NCBI GenBank assembly: GCA_021155195.1 | Contig: JAJNPV010000046.1 | Coordinates: 194,673-258,672 of the forward strand | Length of the DNA: 64,000 bases | Direction of reading: 5' to 3' | Origin: Ohtaekwangia sp. | GTDB lineage: Bacteria; Bacteroidota; Bacteroidia; Cytophagales; Cyclobacteriaceae | Part shown: positions 27,155 to 36,030 of the stretch, piece by piece | How the letters are laid out: the number at the start of each line of letters is the position of its first letter | How positions within the stretch are numbered: position 1 is the first letter of the stretch | Notes under the pieces: model-generated | Told to the model about the DNA's origin: nothing | The model's database searches: none | The model's input: only the letters and a program-made list of their open reading frames with translations | Position numbers and translations under genes: made by a program

Positions 27155-28134
27155 AAAGAGTAAATTGGTTCTATCTTTTGATTGGTGTGCTTCTTGTGCT
27201 GATGCTTTACATCAGTGGCCGATATTTTAAAGGAAGTGGAGAGGCTTCTATAGGCATTGCCCAAAGTACAGAATACAAAATCAATTCTGAGAAATCAGCC
27301 CTGGTAAAATCGGTTAACACGGTGCCGGGCATGCAAGTGAAAGAAGGTGATTTGTTGGTAGAGTTAACAAGCCAGGCATTAGAAATTGAAATTGCCAAAC
27401 TTGAAAATCGTATTTCGGTGCTAAAGAGCGAGCGTACTGAGAAAACTAAACTTGCTGATGCCGAGATCGCTTACCTGAAAGCACAGAATGATATTGCGAT
27501 GGAGGAATTGGAGGCTGAAATTCAGCAAACTACCAGTGAAATGAACATGAACGAAACGCTGACACGTGAATTTGTATCGGGTCAAAAACCAACTTCCGAA
27601 AATCCACAAACCATAAAGATCAACTCCCTCAAAGCACAAAAACAAAAACACGTGCAGGCCCTCGATATTAAAATAAAAGACGTGCGGCAAGAGATGATGA
27701 CCGATCAACACTTACTCGAAAATCAAATTATTCTACAAGAAAGTGAATTGAAATTGTTAAATGATGAGAAAAGTAAACTGAACAAGTATGCCAGCGCCAG
27801 TGGAGTGGTTAAAAATGTATATGTGAAGCCCGGTGAACAAGTGGATGCGTTTACCCAACTGCTGGAGATAAACCCGCTGCGCCCCACCACTGTGGTTGCC
27901 TACCTCGTCAATAAAAAAACCGATGGTTATCCAATTGGTGCATCTGTTACTATTTCATCGTATGATCAACGTAGAAACTCAGTTGCCGGTAAAGTAATTG
28001 GCTATGGTTCTGTTAATGAACTGCCCGAAATTTTACAAAAGTCGACTGCGGTGAAAGCTTTTGGTCAAGAAGTATTTATTGAGATCGCACCGGATAATTT
28101 TCTGGCCAATGGAGAAAAAGTGTTGATTCGATGA
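27151..28134 (+). CDS. HlyD-family periplasmic adaptor
   Basis: A 327-aa membrane-fusion protein. One N-terminal membrane anchor (VNWFYLLIGVLLVLMLYISG), a short lipoyl half-motif (VKSVNTVPGMQVKEGDLLVEL), an alpha-hairpin coiled coil at about 80-230 rich in Glu/Lys/Gln, the returning lipoyl half (ASGVVKNVYVKPGEQV) and a beta-barrel domain. Such proteins bridge an inner-membrane pump to a TolC-type channel. I use the ATG at 27151 because it overlaps the DUF4956 stop and gives the normal anchor; a longer reading from 27094 would run through DUF4956. There is no ABC, RND or MFS pump next to it. Confidence 0.88.
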   Translation: MKRVNWFYLLIGVLLVLMLYISGRYFKGSGEASIGIAQSTEYKINSEKSALVKSVNTVPGMQVKEGDLLVELTSQALEIEIAKLENRISVLKSERTEKTKLADAEIAYLKAQNDIAMEELEAEIQQTTSEMNMNETLTREFVSGQKPTSENPQTIKINSLKAQKQKHVQALDIKIKDVRQEMMTDQHLLENQIILQESELKLLNDEKSKLNKYASASGVVKNVYVKPGEQVDAFTQLLEINPLRPTTVVAYLVNKKTDGYPIGASVTISSYDQRRNSVAGKVIGYGSVNELPEILQKSTAVKAFGQEVFIEIAPDNFLANGEKVLIR

Positions 28135-29366
28135 AGCGATTGGCTTTATTCTTTTTGCTACTGCCATATCTTGTGAGTGCCCAGGTAAGCATGGACGATT
28201 TTCTGTTGGCTGCCTGGAATGAACCAGCGCTGCAATCCTTCGCTAATCAAGATGATTACCTGAATACCAATCCATATCGGTTAGCGCCTATCCGCAGACT
28301 TGAGTTTCGCACCGAGAGTAATCAACTGGATCGAACCCGGCAAGATTATGCCCTTCGATTAAACCCGGCTAGCCCATGGGAAATGAAGTACACCAATCAA
28401 TACTTTAAAACCTATCAGGAGTTGTTGCAGCTTGATCGCGATCGGGTGCTGAAAGAATCTCTCCAAGCGCGCTATCAGGTGATTATCGGCTGGCTTTACT
28501 TTGAAGAGATCAAACAATTGAAAGAGGAGGATACCCGAACTACTGAAAAGCTAATTCAAATTCTTGAAGCACAACGCAACTCTGCTTTTTTTGATGCTAA
28601 AGATTATGTTGAATTGAAACTGGATCAGGTGGAAAAATCTATCGAGGTAGAAGAGACTCGATTTGAAATTGATAACCAACGCAGAAGGGTAGAGGCCTTG
28701 TATGAGCAGGCCCGACTGAAAAACATTTCCTGGTCTGTAGCCGATGTACTCTCAATTGATCAGGTTAATAAAGTGGTGGACAGCATTGCGGCACATACCC
28801 CGGCAGCAGGTGAGGTGGCGTATCGTGAAAAGAAAATTGATCTTTTCAATAGTGAATGGAAATTGGAAAAGTCGAACATTAACGTAGGCTATCTTCAAAC
28901 TAAGTATGAAAATTTCAGGATTGATCAAAACCGCAGACCCTGGAGCGTTTCCTTGGGTGTAACCATTCCTGTCTTCAATCCTAACAAAGCCAATATGGCC
29001 AAACGAAAATTAGAAGCCCTGGAAGCAGAAGGAGAACTTACACAGGCTAAAAGCGAACGACAAGCCGGACGGGAAATGCAACAGGCAAAAATTGAGAGCT
29101 TGATCAAGCGTTATCGCGATGTAACCAGGTTGATGGAAAGTTTAAAAGTAGATGAGTTGGCCACAACCCTTCAACAAATTAAAGACAGTAATCCCATGAG
29201 CACAGTAAGACTTCAAAGTAATTTGATTAAATCAAAAACAATGGCTGCCCGTTTGAAGCAGGAAATTTATTTAAGTTACATCGAGTACTTAAGCTTTTCG
29301 GAAGTGTTGCAACAACGGCCACTGATTAATTTTTTATCACCTTCCGGTACGTCACTTTCAAAGTAA
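28131..29366 (+). CDS. TolC-family outer-membrane efflux protein
   Basis: A 411-aa outer-membrane factor with a signal peptide (MKRLALFFLLLPYLVSAQ). The mature protein is mainly long helices with two TolC-like repeats; the phrase SLGVTIPVFNPNKANMAKRKLEALEAEGEL is the familiar TolC-family hairpin region. It is shorter than TolC (about 470 aa). Its ATG overlaps the adaptor stop, so DUF4956, adaptor and channel are translated as a coupled trio. The substrate is unknown. Confidence 0.85.
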   Translation: MKRLALFFLLLPYLVSAQVSMDDFLLAAWNEPALQSFANQDDYLNTNPYRLAPIRRLEFRTESNQLDRTRQDYALRLNPASPWEMKYTNQYFKTYQELLQLDRDRVLKESLQARYQVIIGWLYFEEIKQLKEEDTRTTEKLIQILEAQRNSAFFDAKDYVELKLDQVEKSIEVEETRFEIDNQRRRVEALYEQARLKNISWSVADVLSIDQVNKVVDSIAAHTPAAGEVAYREKKIDLFNSEWKLEKSNINVGYLQTKYENFRIDQNRRPWSVSLGVTIPVFNPNKANMAKRKLEALEAEGELTQAKSERQAGREMQQAKIESLIKRYRDVTRLMESLKVDELATTLQQIKDSNPMSTVRLQSNLIKSKTMAARLKQEIYLSYIEYLSFSEVLQQRPLINFLSPSGTSLSK

Positions 29367-29388
29367 TTGAACTACCTTCATACTTGTT

Positions 29389-30324
29389 ATGAAGAGAAGA
29401 GAACTACTTAAAACCATTGGCCTTGCTACCGGGTTGGCAGCCATTCCACAAATTGGATTTTCTGAAGACACAAAAAGCAAGAGTAGCTTTAAGTTCAAGT
29501 ATTGTTTAAACACAAGTACCATCAGCGGACAAAAATCCGGTATTCAAAAGTATCTTGAAATTGCTGCACAAGCCGGATATGAAGGGGTAGAAATTTGGGT
29601 GCAGGATGTAAAGGAATACAAATCGAAAGGGGGATCGTTGAAGGCCTTGAAGAAATTAGTAGAGGATAGTCATTTAGTTGTTTACGATGCTATTGGTTTT
29701 GCCCCCTGGATGGTGGATGATGAACAACAACGAAAAGCGGGGCTTGAACAAATGAAGCAAGAGATGGAACTAATGGCCGAGCTTGGCTGCACACGAATTG
29801 CTGCTCCTGCCGCAGGAGTGAAGGCTGATGAACCCTTGAACCTGGTAAAAGTAGGGGAGCGTTATAAACAATTGCTGGAATTAGGAAGGCAGACTGGAGT
29901 AATGCCCCAATTGGAATTCTGGGGCTCATCGCCAGTTTTTTATTCGATGGGGCAAGCGCTGATGGCTGCGGCTGCAGCGAATGATCCTGATGTAAAAATT
30001 CTGCCTGATGTTTATCATTTATTTCGGGGTAACTCGGGATTTGAAAGTTTAAAACTCGTGAATGGCAACGTGATTGATGTTATCCACATGAATGACTATC
30101 CGGGCAACATTGCGCGCGAAGAGCAAAAAGATAAAGACCGTGTTTATCCGGGCGATGGGGTAGCACCGTTAACCCGAATTCTGACTGACCTTGCTAACAT
30201 GGGCGGCATTAAAATTCTATCGCTGGAATTGTTTAATCCTGAGTATTGGAAAAACGACTCGCTTTCAATTGCCAAAACCGGATTGGAGAAAATGCGGAAG
30301 GCTGCGGCCGCGGCCAAGCTTTAA
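29389..30324 (+). CDS. TIM-barrel sugar isomerase/epimerase-like
   Basis: A 311-aa xylose-isomerase-like TIM-barrel protein (AP_endonuc_2 family) with an N-terminal Tat-like leader (KRRELLKTIGLATGLAAIP, cleavage near GFS). Motifs of the family: AGYEGVEIWV, CTRIAAPA, PQLEFWGSS, the metal region ILPDVYHLFRG, VIHMNDYPG and the late LSLELFNPEYW glutamate. These enzymes isomerise or epimerise sugars or act on inositol-type substrates. The Tat signal makes this a periplasmic member. It starts 22 bp after the TolC-like gene but is probably a separate function. Confidence 0.82.
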   Translation: MKRRELLKTIGLATGLAAIPQIGFSEDTKSKSSFKFKYCLNTSTISGQKSGIQKYLEIAAQAGYEGVEIWVQDVKEYKSKGGSLKALKKLVEDSHLVVYDAIGFAPWMVDDEQQRKAGLEQMKQEMELMAELGCTRIAAPAAGVKADEPLNLVKVGERYKQLLELGRQTGVMPQLEFWGSSPVFYSMGQALMAAAAANDPDVKILPDVYHLFRGNSGFESLKLVNGNVIDVIHMNDYPGNIAREEQKDKDRVYPGDGVAPLTRILTDLANMGGIKILSLELFNPEYWKNDSLSIAKTGLEKMRKAAAAAKL

Positions 30325-30352
30325 TCAAAGCGCACGTTAGCTATTTACTCAA

Positions 30353-30703
30353 TCGAGACTCGCAATCTCACTGAAAGTAAATGATGGAAGCCGAGATTCC
30401 TGGTCGCGCTGGTTTCTGATTTAATTCAGATATAATCAAAAGCTTATTATCATAGATGCATTCAGTAAGTTTGCCTGGAATGACCAACTTACTGGAGTGC
30501 ATTGGTTATAAAGACCGTCATTGCGGGCGAGTGCTCACATGAAATAATTTAGTGTATATGTAAACGAGACCCGCAATCTCAAGAAAGTAAATAATTGAAA
30601 TCGAGATTCCGGGTCGCGCCAGTTTTTTGATGCACAGTCATTATCCATCTAAAAAGTCTATTATATAAAGCCATTCAGTAAGCTTGCCCGGAATGACCAA
30701 CTT
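30353..30703. repeat. Two tandem copies of a ~140-bp palindromic repeat
   Basis: The 500-bp gap after the isomerase gene has no gene but carries the same sequence at 30353-30490 and 30564-30703. Each copy has arms like CGAGACCCGCAATCTC and GAGATTCCGGGTCGCGC about 25 bp apart, able to pair, then a second block ATTCAGTAAGCTTGCC near CGGAATGACCAACTTA. Between them lies CGTCATTGCGGGCGAG. A third fragment (GAGACTCGCGATCTCA) is at 46658-46673. The wording resembles widespread intergenic repeats of the TGCGAGC...GCAATCTC kind. No mobile gene was found in it. Confidence 0.7.
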
Positions 30704-30828
30704 ATATTGTTAAGTAATGGGGAGGCACCAGAATTTTTCGTCCCCACTTTATTACTTGCACTTACTGTGTTATCTTGGTGTTTCAGACCAGCCCACAGAA
30801 AATTGATAGTGTTAGTCAACAATAGAAT

Positions 30829-31386
30829 ATGAAAAAAGAATTGTCAGCCAAACAAAGTGAAGCCTTATTGGCTAAGTTAACAGAGCGTTTTACTAAGAAC
30901 ATGAATCGCCACAAAGGAATTGATTGGAATGCTGTACAAACAAAATTAAAAGCGAGCAAAACAAAAATGTGGTCACTGAATGAAATGGAAAGCACAGGCG
31001 GTGAACCCGATGTAGTAGGGTATGATAAAAAAAATGGAGACTATATTTTTTATGATTGCTCAACGGAGAGCCCTGCCGGGCGCAGAAGTTTTTGTTATGA
31101 TAAAGAAGCGTTGCAAGCGCGCAAGGAAAACAAACCTAAGAACAGTGCGGTGGAAGCAGCGGCTGCTATGGGGATTGATATTTTAACTGAGGAGAATTAT
31201 CGTGAACTACAGAAACTCGGTAAGTTTGATACCAAGACTTCGAGTTGGATAAAAACACCTGATGCCATTCGAAAGTTAGGCGGAGCCATCTTTGCCGATT
31301 ATCGCTACGGGCAGGTGTTCGTGTATCACAACGGAGCTGAGTCATATTATGCGGCACGAGGTTTCCGAGGCATGCTTCGGGTGTAA
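30829..31386 (+). CDS. DUF4256 family protein
   Basis: A 185-aa cytosolic protein of the DUF4256 family. Conserved phrases: MSSLNEM-type segment KMWSLNEMESTGGEPDV, the D-x-DCS-like FYDCSTESPAGRRSFCYD, and KLGGAIFADYRYGQVFVYHNGA near the C-terminus. The family has no characterised activity. It starts the accessory stretch and is followed 17 bp later by a DUF1801/YdeI protein, with which it may be cotranscribed. Confidence 0.85.
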   Translation: MKKELSAKQSEALLAKLTERFTKNMNRHKGIDWNAVQTKLKASKTKMWSLNEMESTGGEPDVVGYDKKNGDYIFYDCSTESPAGRRSFCYDKEALQARKENKPKNSAVEAAAAMGIDILTEENYRELQKLGKFDTKTSSWIKTPDAIRKLGGAIFADYRYGQVFVYHNGAESYYAARGFRGMLRV

Positions 31387-31403
31387 GCGTTAATGCATTA
31401 ACC

Positions 31404-31979
31404 ATGAATCCAAAAGTTGATTTCTATTTTGATAAGGGAAAGTGGCGAGAGGAGATTACACAGTTGCGAACTGTTGTATTAGCCTGTGGACTCACCGAAG
31501 AATTAAAATGGGGTAGCCCGTGCTACACGCATGAATCAAAAAACATCGTATTGATCCATGTGTTTAAAGAATACTGTGCGCTGCTGTTTTTCAAAGGAGC
31601 GCTGTTGAAAGATGCCCGCAAAATTCTGATACAACAGTCTGAGCATGTGCAGGCTGCCCGTCAGATCCGGTTTACCAACGTGAATGAAATTGTAAAACTG
31701 GAGCGAAGTATTAAGGGCTATATCTATGAAGCTATTGAAGTAGAACGTGCAGGGTTGAAGGTGGCGCTTAAAAAGACCAAAGAATTTCCGATGCCTGCGG
31801 AGTTCAAAAGGAAATTGGCCAGTACTCCAAAACTGAAGACTGCATTTGCTGCGCTCACACCAGGGCGGCAACGCGGTTATCTGTTATTTTTTTCGTCTGC
31901 CAAGCAAGCGGCTACACGTGAAGCGCGCATTGAAAAATCCATTCCTGATATTATGAAGGGGAAGGGCCTGAATGATTAA
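31404..31979 (+). CDS. DUF1801/YdeI family protein
   Basis: A 191-aa YdeI/OmpD-associated family protein. The N-terminal half is the DUF1801 fold (the phrase ELKWGSPCYTHESKNIVLIHVFKEYCALLFFKG is diagnostic) and the C-terminal part is the OmdA-like helical region (MPAEFKRKL... LTPGRQRGYLLFF... IPDIMKGKG). Members fold like frataxin-like alpha/beta proteins; a role in stress or metal handling has been proposed, but is not established. Same direction and close spacing as the DUF4256 gene. Confidence 0.85.
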   Translation: MNPKVDFYFDKGKWREEITQLRTVVLACGLTEELKWGSPCYTHESKNIVLIHVFKEYCALLFFKGALLKDARKILIQQSEHVQAARQIRFTNVNEIVKLERSIKGYIYEAIEVERAGLKVALKKTKEFPMPAEFKRKLASTPKLKTAFAALTPGRQRGYLLFFSSAKQAATREARIEKSIPDIMKGKGLND

Positions 31980-32179
31980 GAGGATCTTTCTATGAAATGC
32001 ACGTTGTTGTGAGTCAGTCTTGAATGAATTCGTGCCGCTTGGTTGAGCATTAATCTCTACAAGCGTGAGGTTAATTTATCGAATTCAAATCTCCTTTCCG
32101 TCCACCACGCCTTTAAACGAGTTATTTGATATGGTACAACTATTGGCCAGTGCCTGTTCGTACAATAATCAATTAACTT

Positions 32180-33684
32180 ATGATAAGAAAATTTACGAAA
32201 CTGCTGATCGTCTTTCTTTTGGCTGCAGGAGTTTATCACACGCACGCGCAAAGTGGCGCTATCGGTTTTCATGCTACGGTAAACGAGTATGATGGCGACA
32301 TCAACGGAAACAAACATCATTTTTATCAATTCGATGACTTAAAACTGGGGGGAGCGCTTTCGTTGCAACAGTATATCAATCCATCGTTTAATCTGATGCA
32401 AAAATTTTCGTTTAACAGAATGGTCTATCGCAATTCAGATCAAACAGCCGGACTTTCGGCAGATATTTTTGCCTTGAACTTAAAGCTGCGCTATAAATTT
32501 AATAATGGCTACATCTTTAAGGAAGATGCTGCCATCGCACCGTTTCTGATGGGTGGGATAGGTGTAACACGTATCAACTCGAGGGTGGAAACTGAATTGA
32601 GCTCGGCCACTATTGAAGACAAATTATACAAAGCCAACGTAGCGTTGGGTGCCGGTATATTATTTCAATTAACGGATCGGGTAGGTTTGGAAGTAGCAAA
32701 CACGATTAATGCTCCCTTGTATGACGGGTGGGATGGAATCACAAAAGGTGATAATGATTTGTATTTACAGCACAGTATGGGGTTGATTTTTGCTTTAAAG
32801 AAACCAGCCGACACAGATAAAGATGGTGTGCCTGATAAAAAGGACAAATGTGCGGATACACCCTCGCAGGCACGTGTGGATGTGCGCGGCTGCCCGTTGG
32901 ATACGGATAATGATGGAGTGGTAGATTATCTTGATACCTGTCCTAATCTTGCAGGGCTTGAACAATTTAACGCTGCCCGGATGGAGACGGTGACGGGGTT
33001 GCGGATAAAGACGACAAGTGTCCCGATGTACCAGGTGTGGCACGCTTTGCTGGTTGCCCGGATAGTGATGACGATGGTATCCAGGATTCAGAAGATAAAT
33101 GTCCGAATATAAAAGGCCTGGATATTTTTAATGGTTGCCCCGATACCGATGGAGATGGTGTGGAAGATGCTAAGGACAAATGTGCCGATACACCGAGTGG
33201 AATTAAAGTAAACGCAGAAGGGTGCATTCCGGATACTGATGGCGATGGAATTAACGATGAAGAAGATATGTGCCCGAATGTGGCAGGCGTGAAAGCAAAC
33301 AACGGTTGTCCTGAAATACAACCCGAAGTAAAACAACTGTTCCAAAAGGCGTTGCAAGGTATTCAATTTGAAAGTGGCAAGGCAGTTATTAAGCCCGTGT
33401 CGTTTCCAATTATGGATGCCATTGTAAAAGTGATGGTTGATAACCCAGGATATAAGATGATTATTGGTGGGCATACAGACGACCAGGGAAGTGATGAAAC
33501 AAACATGACGCTGTCGAAAAATCGTGCGGATGCAGTTGCCAGGTATATGATTGGTAAAGGAATAGATCCGTTGAGAATTTCGTCTAATGGGTTTGGCGAA
33601 TCGGAGCCTGTAGATACAAACAAGACCGCAGCCGGTAGAACCCGAAACAGAAGGGTAGAATTTAAAGTTGAATTTCTGAAGTAG
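32180..33684 (+). pseudogene. OmpA-family TSP3 protein, frameshifted
   Basis: A gene of about 501 codons in two frames. Part 1 (from 32180) has a signal peptide and an N-terminal barrel domain, then thrombospondin type 3 Ca2+-binding repeats beginning DTDKDGVPDKKDKCAD. At about 32972 the frame is lost: inserting one G (AACGCTGC to AACGGCTGC) restores the TSP3 reading F-N-G-C-P-D. Part 2 continues with TSP3 repeats (DTDGDGVEDAKDKCAD) and ends in the OmpA peptidoglycan-binding domain (IIGGHTDDQGSDE... NRADAVARYM... RNRRVEF). Intact, it would link outer membrane to cell wall. It could be a real mutation or a sequence error. Confidence 0.85.
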
Positions 33685-33710
33685 TATTTAAGAGATACTG
33701 CCAGGTTATA

Positions 33711-33743
33711 TGGAAGCTCCTAAATAGGGGGCTTCCTTTTTTT
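33711..33743 (+). terminator. Terminator of the OmpA-like gene
   Basis: GGAAGC-TCC / GG-GGCTTCC (one bulged base) is followed by TTTTTTT. Confidence 0.75.
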
Positions 33744-33844
33744 ATGACTAGTTACCGCGGGAATGGCTTAACGGTGTAATATTTCAATATATACTACTTA
33801 ACATAATATAAATTATATAACTTTACTCTGGATTGCGATCTGTG

Positions 33845-33872
33845 GCTATTGGGTCCAAATGCACCAATAGCT
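33845..33872. other. Perfect 8-bp hairpin
   Basis: GCTATTGG and CCAATAGC with an 11-nt loop, in the gene-free stretch 33744-34316. There is no poly-T after it, so it does not look like a terminator; an operator or a repeat remnant is possible. Nothing else was recognised between it and 34038. Confidence 0.3.
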
Positions 33873-34037
33873 TGAAGTTGTAACAAAGTGATTTATCTTA
33901 TAAAGCCGAATCCGATAGCCATCAAGATCTGACCCGCACAATAGATTATGGTTTCTAAAATAAACTGAAATGACCCATGGAATAATCTTATTTCGAATAT
34001 CAGTAGCGGATGCCATGTTATATAATGTTAATCTTAT

Positions 34038-34253
34038 TCATAAAGATAGTAAAACAAGCATAAAATCGCTTAAGGTGAAGCGTGGGCGAACCCTGAAATC
34101 CAAACGCGCTGCGCACGTACGTCTTACTGCAGTAGCCGTATCCAACAAATTATCCAGAGCAATGCAGTAAACGGGTGTTACTTTTAATATGCGCTTCTTC
34201 CAATCTGATTTCAAGAATATTGCAATTTTTAGAAGCAGCCAGTATCCTTTCAT
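34038..34253 (-). pseudogene. Decayed fragment of the 239-aa family gene
   Basis: The stretch 34100-34215 is clearly homologous to the 3' end of the gene at 35123-35842: both encode, on the minus strand, the phrase PDNLVDTATAV (here ALDNLLDTATAV) with the flanking CGCTGCGCACGTA and CGCTTCTTCCAATCTGATT. The frame is broken on both sides, and only the C-terminal 40-50 codons remain. This points to an earlier duplication and loss, or to insertion of the region between the two copies, which contains the toxin-antitoxin pair. Confidence 0.65.
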
Positions 34254-34316
34254 TAGACTGAATCTATGAAACCAAAAACGTGATAAAACTGTATATTTGT
34301 GATAATCCTTATCAAA

Positions 34317-34547
34317 ATGGCATCAAAAACATTCGAAAGAGAATTTCTTAGAGGTCTTGACCTGTTAAGCAAAGAGCAGCAAGACAAAGTTATATCATAT
34401 GTTAAGGCATTATTGAAAAGAACTAAGAGCAATAACCAGCGCAGTGGTCTCCTTCAATTTGCTGGTAGCCTAAATCCAAAGGATGTTCATGAAATCAGTT
34501 CAGCTATAGAAGCTGGTTGTGAAAACATCGATAAAAATGAATGGTAA
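34317..34547 (+). CDS. Antitoxin of a VapBC-type pair
   Basis: A 76-aa protein, mostly helical (MASKTFEREFLRGLDLL... KVISYVKALL), immediately before and overlapping (11 bases) the PIN-domain toxin gene. Size, gene order and overlap are those of a type II antitoxin. The Asp/Glu-rich C-terminal tail (EAGCENIDKNEW) is likely to wrap the toxin. The DNA-binding part is not clearly RHH or AbrB. ATG at 34317 is preferred over an upstream in-frame start at 34299 because it begins the conserved-looking helix. Confidence 0.75.
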   Translation: MASKTFEREFLRGLDLLSKEQQDKVISYVKALLKRTKSNNQRSGLLQFAGSLNPKDVHEISSAIEAGCENIDKNEW

Positions 34548-34932
34548 AGATTACCTTCTCGATACGAACATTGTAATCGGTCTTTTTGCAAATGAATTAT
34601 CCATTACGGAAAAAATCAAATCACTATCAGGTAGTGTCTTTATCCCCAGCATTGTAATAGGTGAATTATTTTATGGCGCTGAGCAATCAACAAGGAAAGA
34701 AGAAAACAAGAAAAAGATTGAAGAATTAGCAGAAGCTTCTCTTGTACTTGAATGCGATACCGATACTGCACGATTTTACGGAAAAGTAAAAAGCCATTTA
34801 AAGATTAAAGGAACTCCAATACCAGAAAATGATATTTGGATTGCAGCGCTAGCAGAACAACATAAACTTACTTTAGCTACAAGAGATAAACACTTCGCTC
34901 ATGTTGAGACTATTACTGTTGAAAGTTGGTAA
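34537..34932 (+). CDS. PIN-domain toxin, VapC-like
   Basis: A 131-aa PIN-domain ribonuclease. The acidic active site is intact: DTNIVI (Asp9), GELFYGAE, and ENDIWIAALA plus TRDKHFAHV, a complete VapC signature. VapC toxins cut tRNA or rRNA and are inhibited by the overlapping antitoxin. The ATG at 34537 (MNGKDYLLDTN) is used rather than the in-frame ATG six codons earlier. It lies between a decayed and an intact copy of the 239-aa family gene. Confidence 0.88.
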   Translation: MNGKDYLLDTNIVIGLFANELSITEKIKSLSGSVFIPSIVIGELFYGAEQSTRKEENKKKIEELAEASLVLECDTDTARFYGKVKSHLKIKGTPIPENDIWIAALAEQHKLTLATRDKHFAHVETITVESW

Positions 34933-35071
34933 TACTCCATTTAAGAACTAGCACTAATTGCGCAGTCCATGCTTCCCTACTTCCCGATAGCTATCACTAT
35001 CTTAAGCTTGTTCAGCCAACGTTTTATAGATCAAAGGCTTTGAAACTTCCTAAGCGATACGTTACCCATAA

Positions 35072-35104
35072 AAAAACCTCTGCAGTCTGACCACAGAGGT
35101 TTTC
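35072..35104 (-). terminator. Terminator of the 239-aa gene
   Basis: AAAACCTCTG and CAGAGGTTTT pair across an 11-nt loop, read on the minus strand with a T-rich end, directly downstream of the 35123-35842 gene. Confidence 0.8.
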
Positions 35105-35122
35105 AATTAACACGATGCAGCA

Positions 35123-35842
35123 TCACAGCCTGGGTTTAGTGAAACGAAGTTTTTGAACCTGAAGATGCTGCGGACTCTGGAATCCAAACGCGCTGCGCAC
35201 GTAGGTTTTTACCGCAGTAGCCGTATCCACCAAATTATCCGGAGCAATGTAGTAAACGGTGTTGCGTTTAATACGCGCTTCTTCCAATCTGATTTCTGCT
35301 TCGGTCACAGCCTGGTTGAGTGCAAACAACTCGGTGCGCAGATGCTGCAAATTTGAAATCGCAAGCTCGGGTTCGTTGGGACTGTACCTTGGCTCGGAGA
35401 CCGCAGTCTTTACCAGCTTATCAAAGTACTCAGCGATCGTCATATAACTATGACTGTACGATGGCCGTGACTCCCCTTTTTCTGCGCCTGGTTTTTCTAC
35501 CTCGACTGCCGGTGGTTTTGAAATGCGTGCACCCCAGATTCTGCGCTTGCTGTTTAAGGCATCGGCCAATAACAAGGGATTAGTTCCCAATGCTTTCAGC
35601 ATGCCATACACACTTGCACTCAGTTTTTGTACCTTACGAAAGCCGAGTTCGCGTTGGTTGGTGGCGAGGTCGTAAGCAGCTTGTGCTTCTTTCACTTCGT
35701 TCCAGCTTTGTTGTGCGATGGTCATTAAGGTGGCCATCACATTCACCTGAAGGTTTTGTTGTCCGGGGTTATAGGTTCCTCCTAACCCGGTGCAGATGCC
35801 CGTGAGCTTCCCAAAGGCTTGCATGTTTTTTACATGTGACAT
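35123..35842 (-). CDS. Conserved-looking protein of unknown function
   Basis: A 239-aa cytosolic protein with no signal peptide. It is basic and helical, with a long N-terminal helical block (QQSWNEVKEAQAAYDLATNQRELGFRKV), a Pro/Lys/Glu-rich linker near residues 110-130, a second helical block with NQAVTEAEIRLEEARIKRNTVYY, and a C-terminal tail VKTYVRSAFGFQSPQHLQVQKLRF ending with basic residues. I do not recognise a family. A decayed copy of its 3' end lies 900 bp away, so the gene belongs to a mobile or duplicated region. Upstream of its start is the 21-bp repeat array. Confidence 0.6.
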   Translation of the reverse strand: MSHVKNMQAFGKLTGICTGLGGTYNPGQQNLQVNVMATLMTIAQQSWNEVKEAQAAYDLATNQRELGFRKVQKLSASVYGMLKALGTNPLLLADALNSKRRIWGARISKPPAVEVEKPGAEKGESRPSYSHSYMTIAEYFDKLVKTAVSEPRYSPNEPELAISNLQHLRTELFALNQAVTEAEIRLEEARIKRNTVYYIAPDNLVDTATAVKTYVRSAFGFQSPQHLQVQKLRFTKPRL

Positions 35843-36030
35843 AACACTGTGCGTTTATGTTTATACGCACATACACGCGGTTGCTGCAAGCGGGTTATGC
35901 TTTTGCAAAGAATTTTTGAAAACTATATAGTTACCAGTTTGTGTAACATGCAACCTACTGGCACGTTTGCAAGTAACTTTTTGTGGTGCGCAGGTTCTTT
36001 GTAATAACTTCTAATGAAAATCTATATAGT

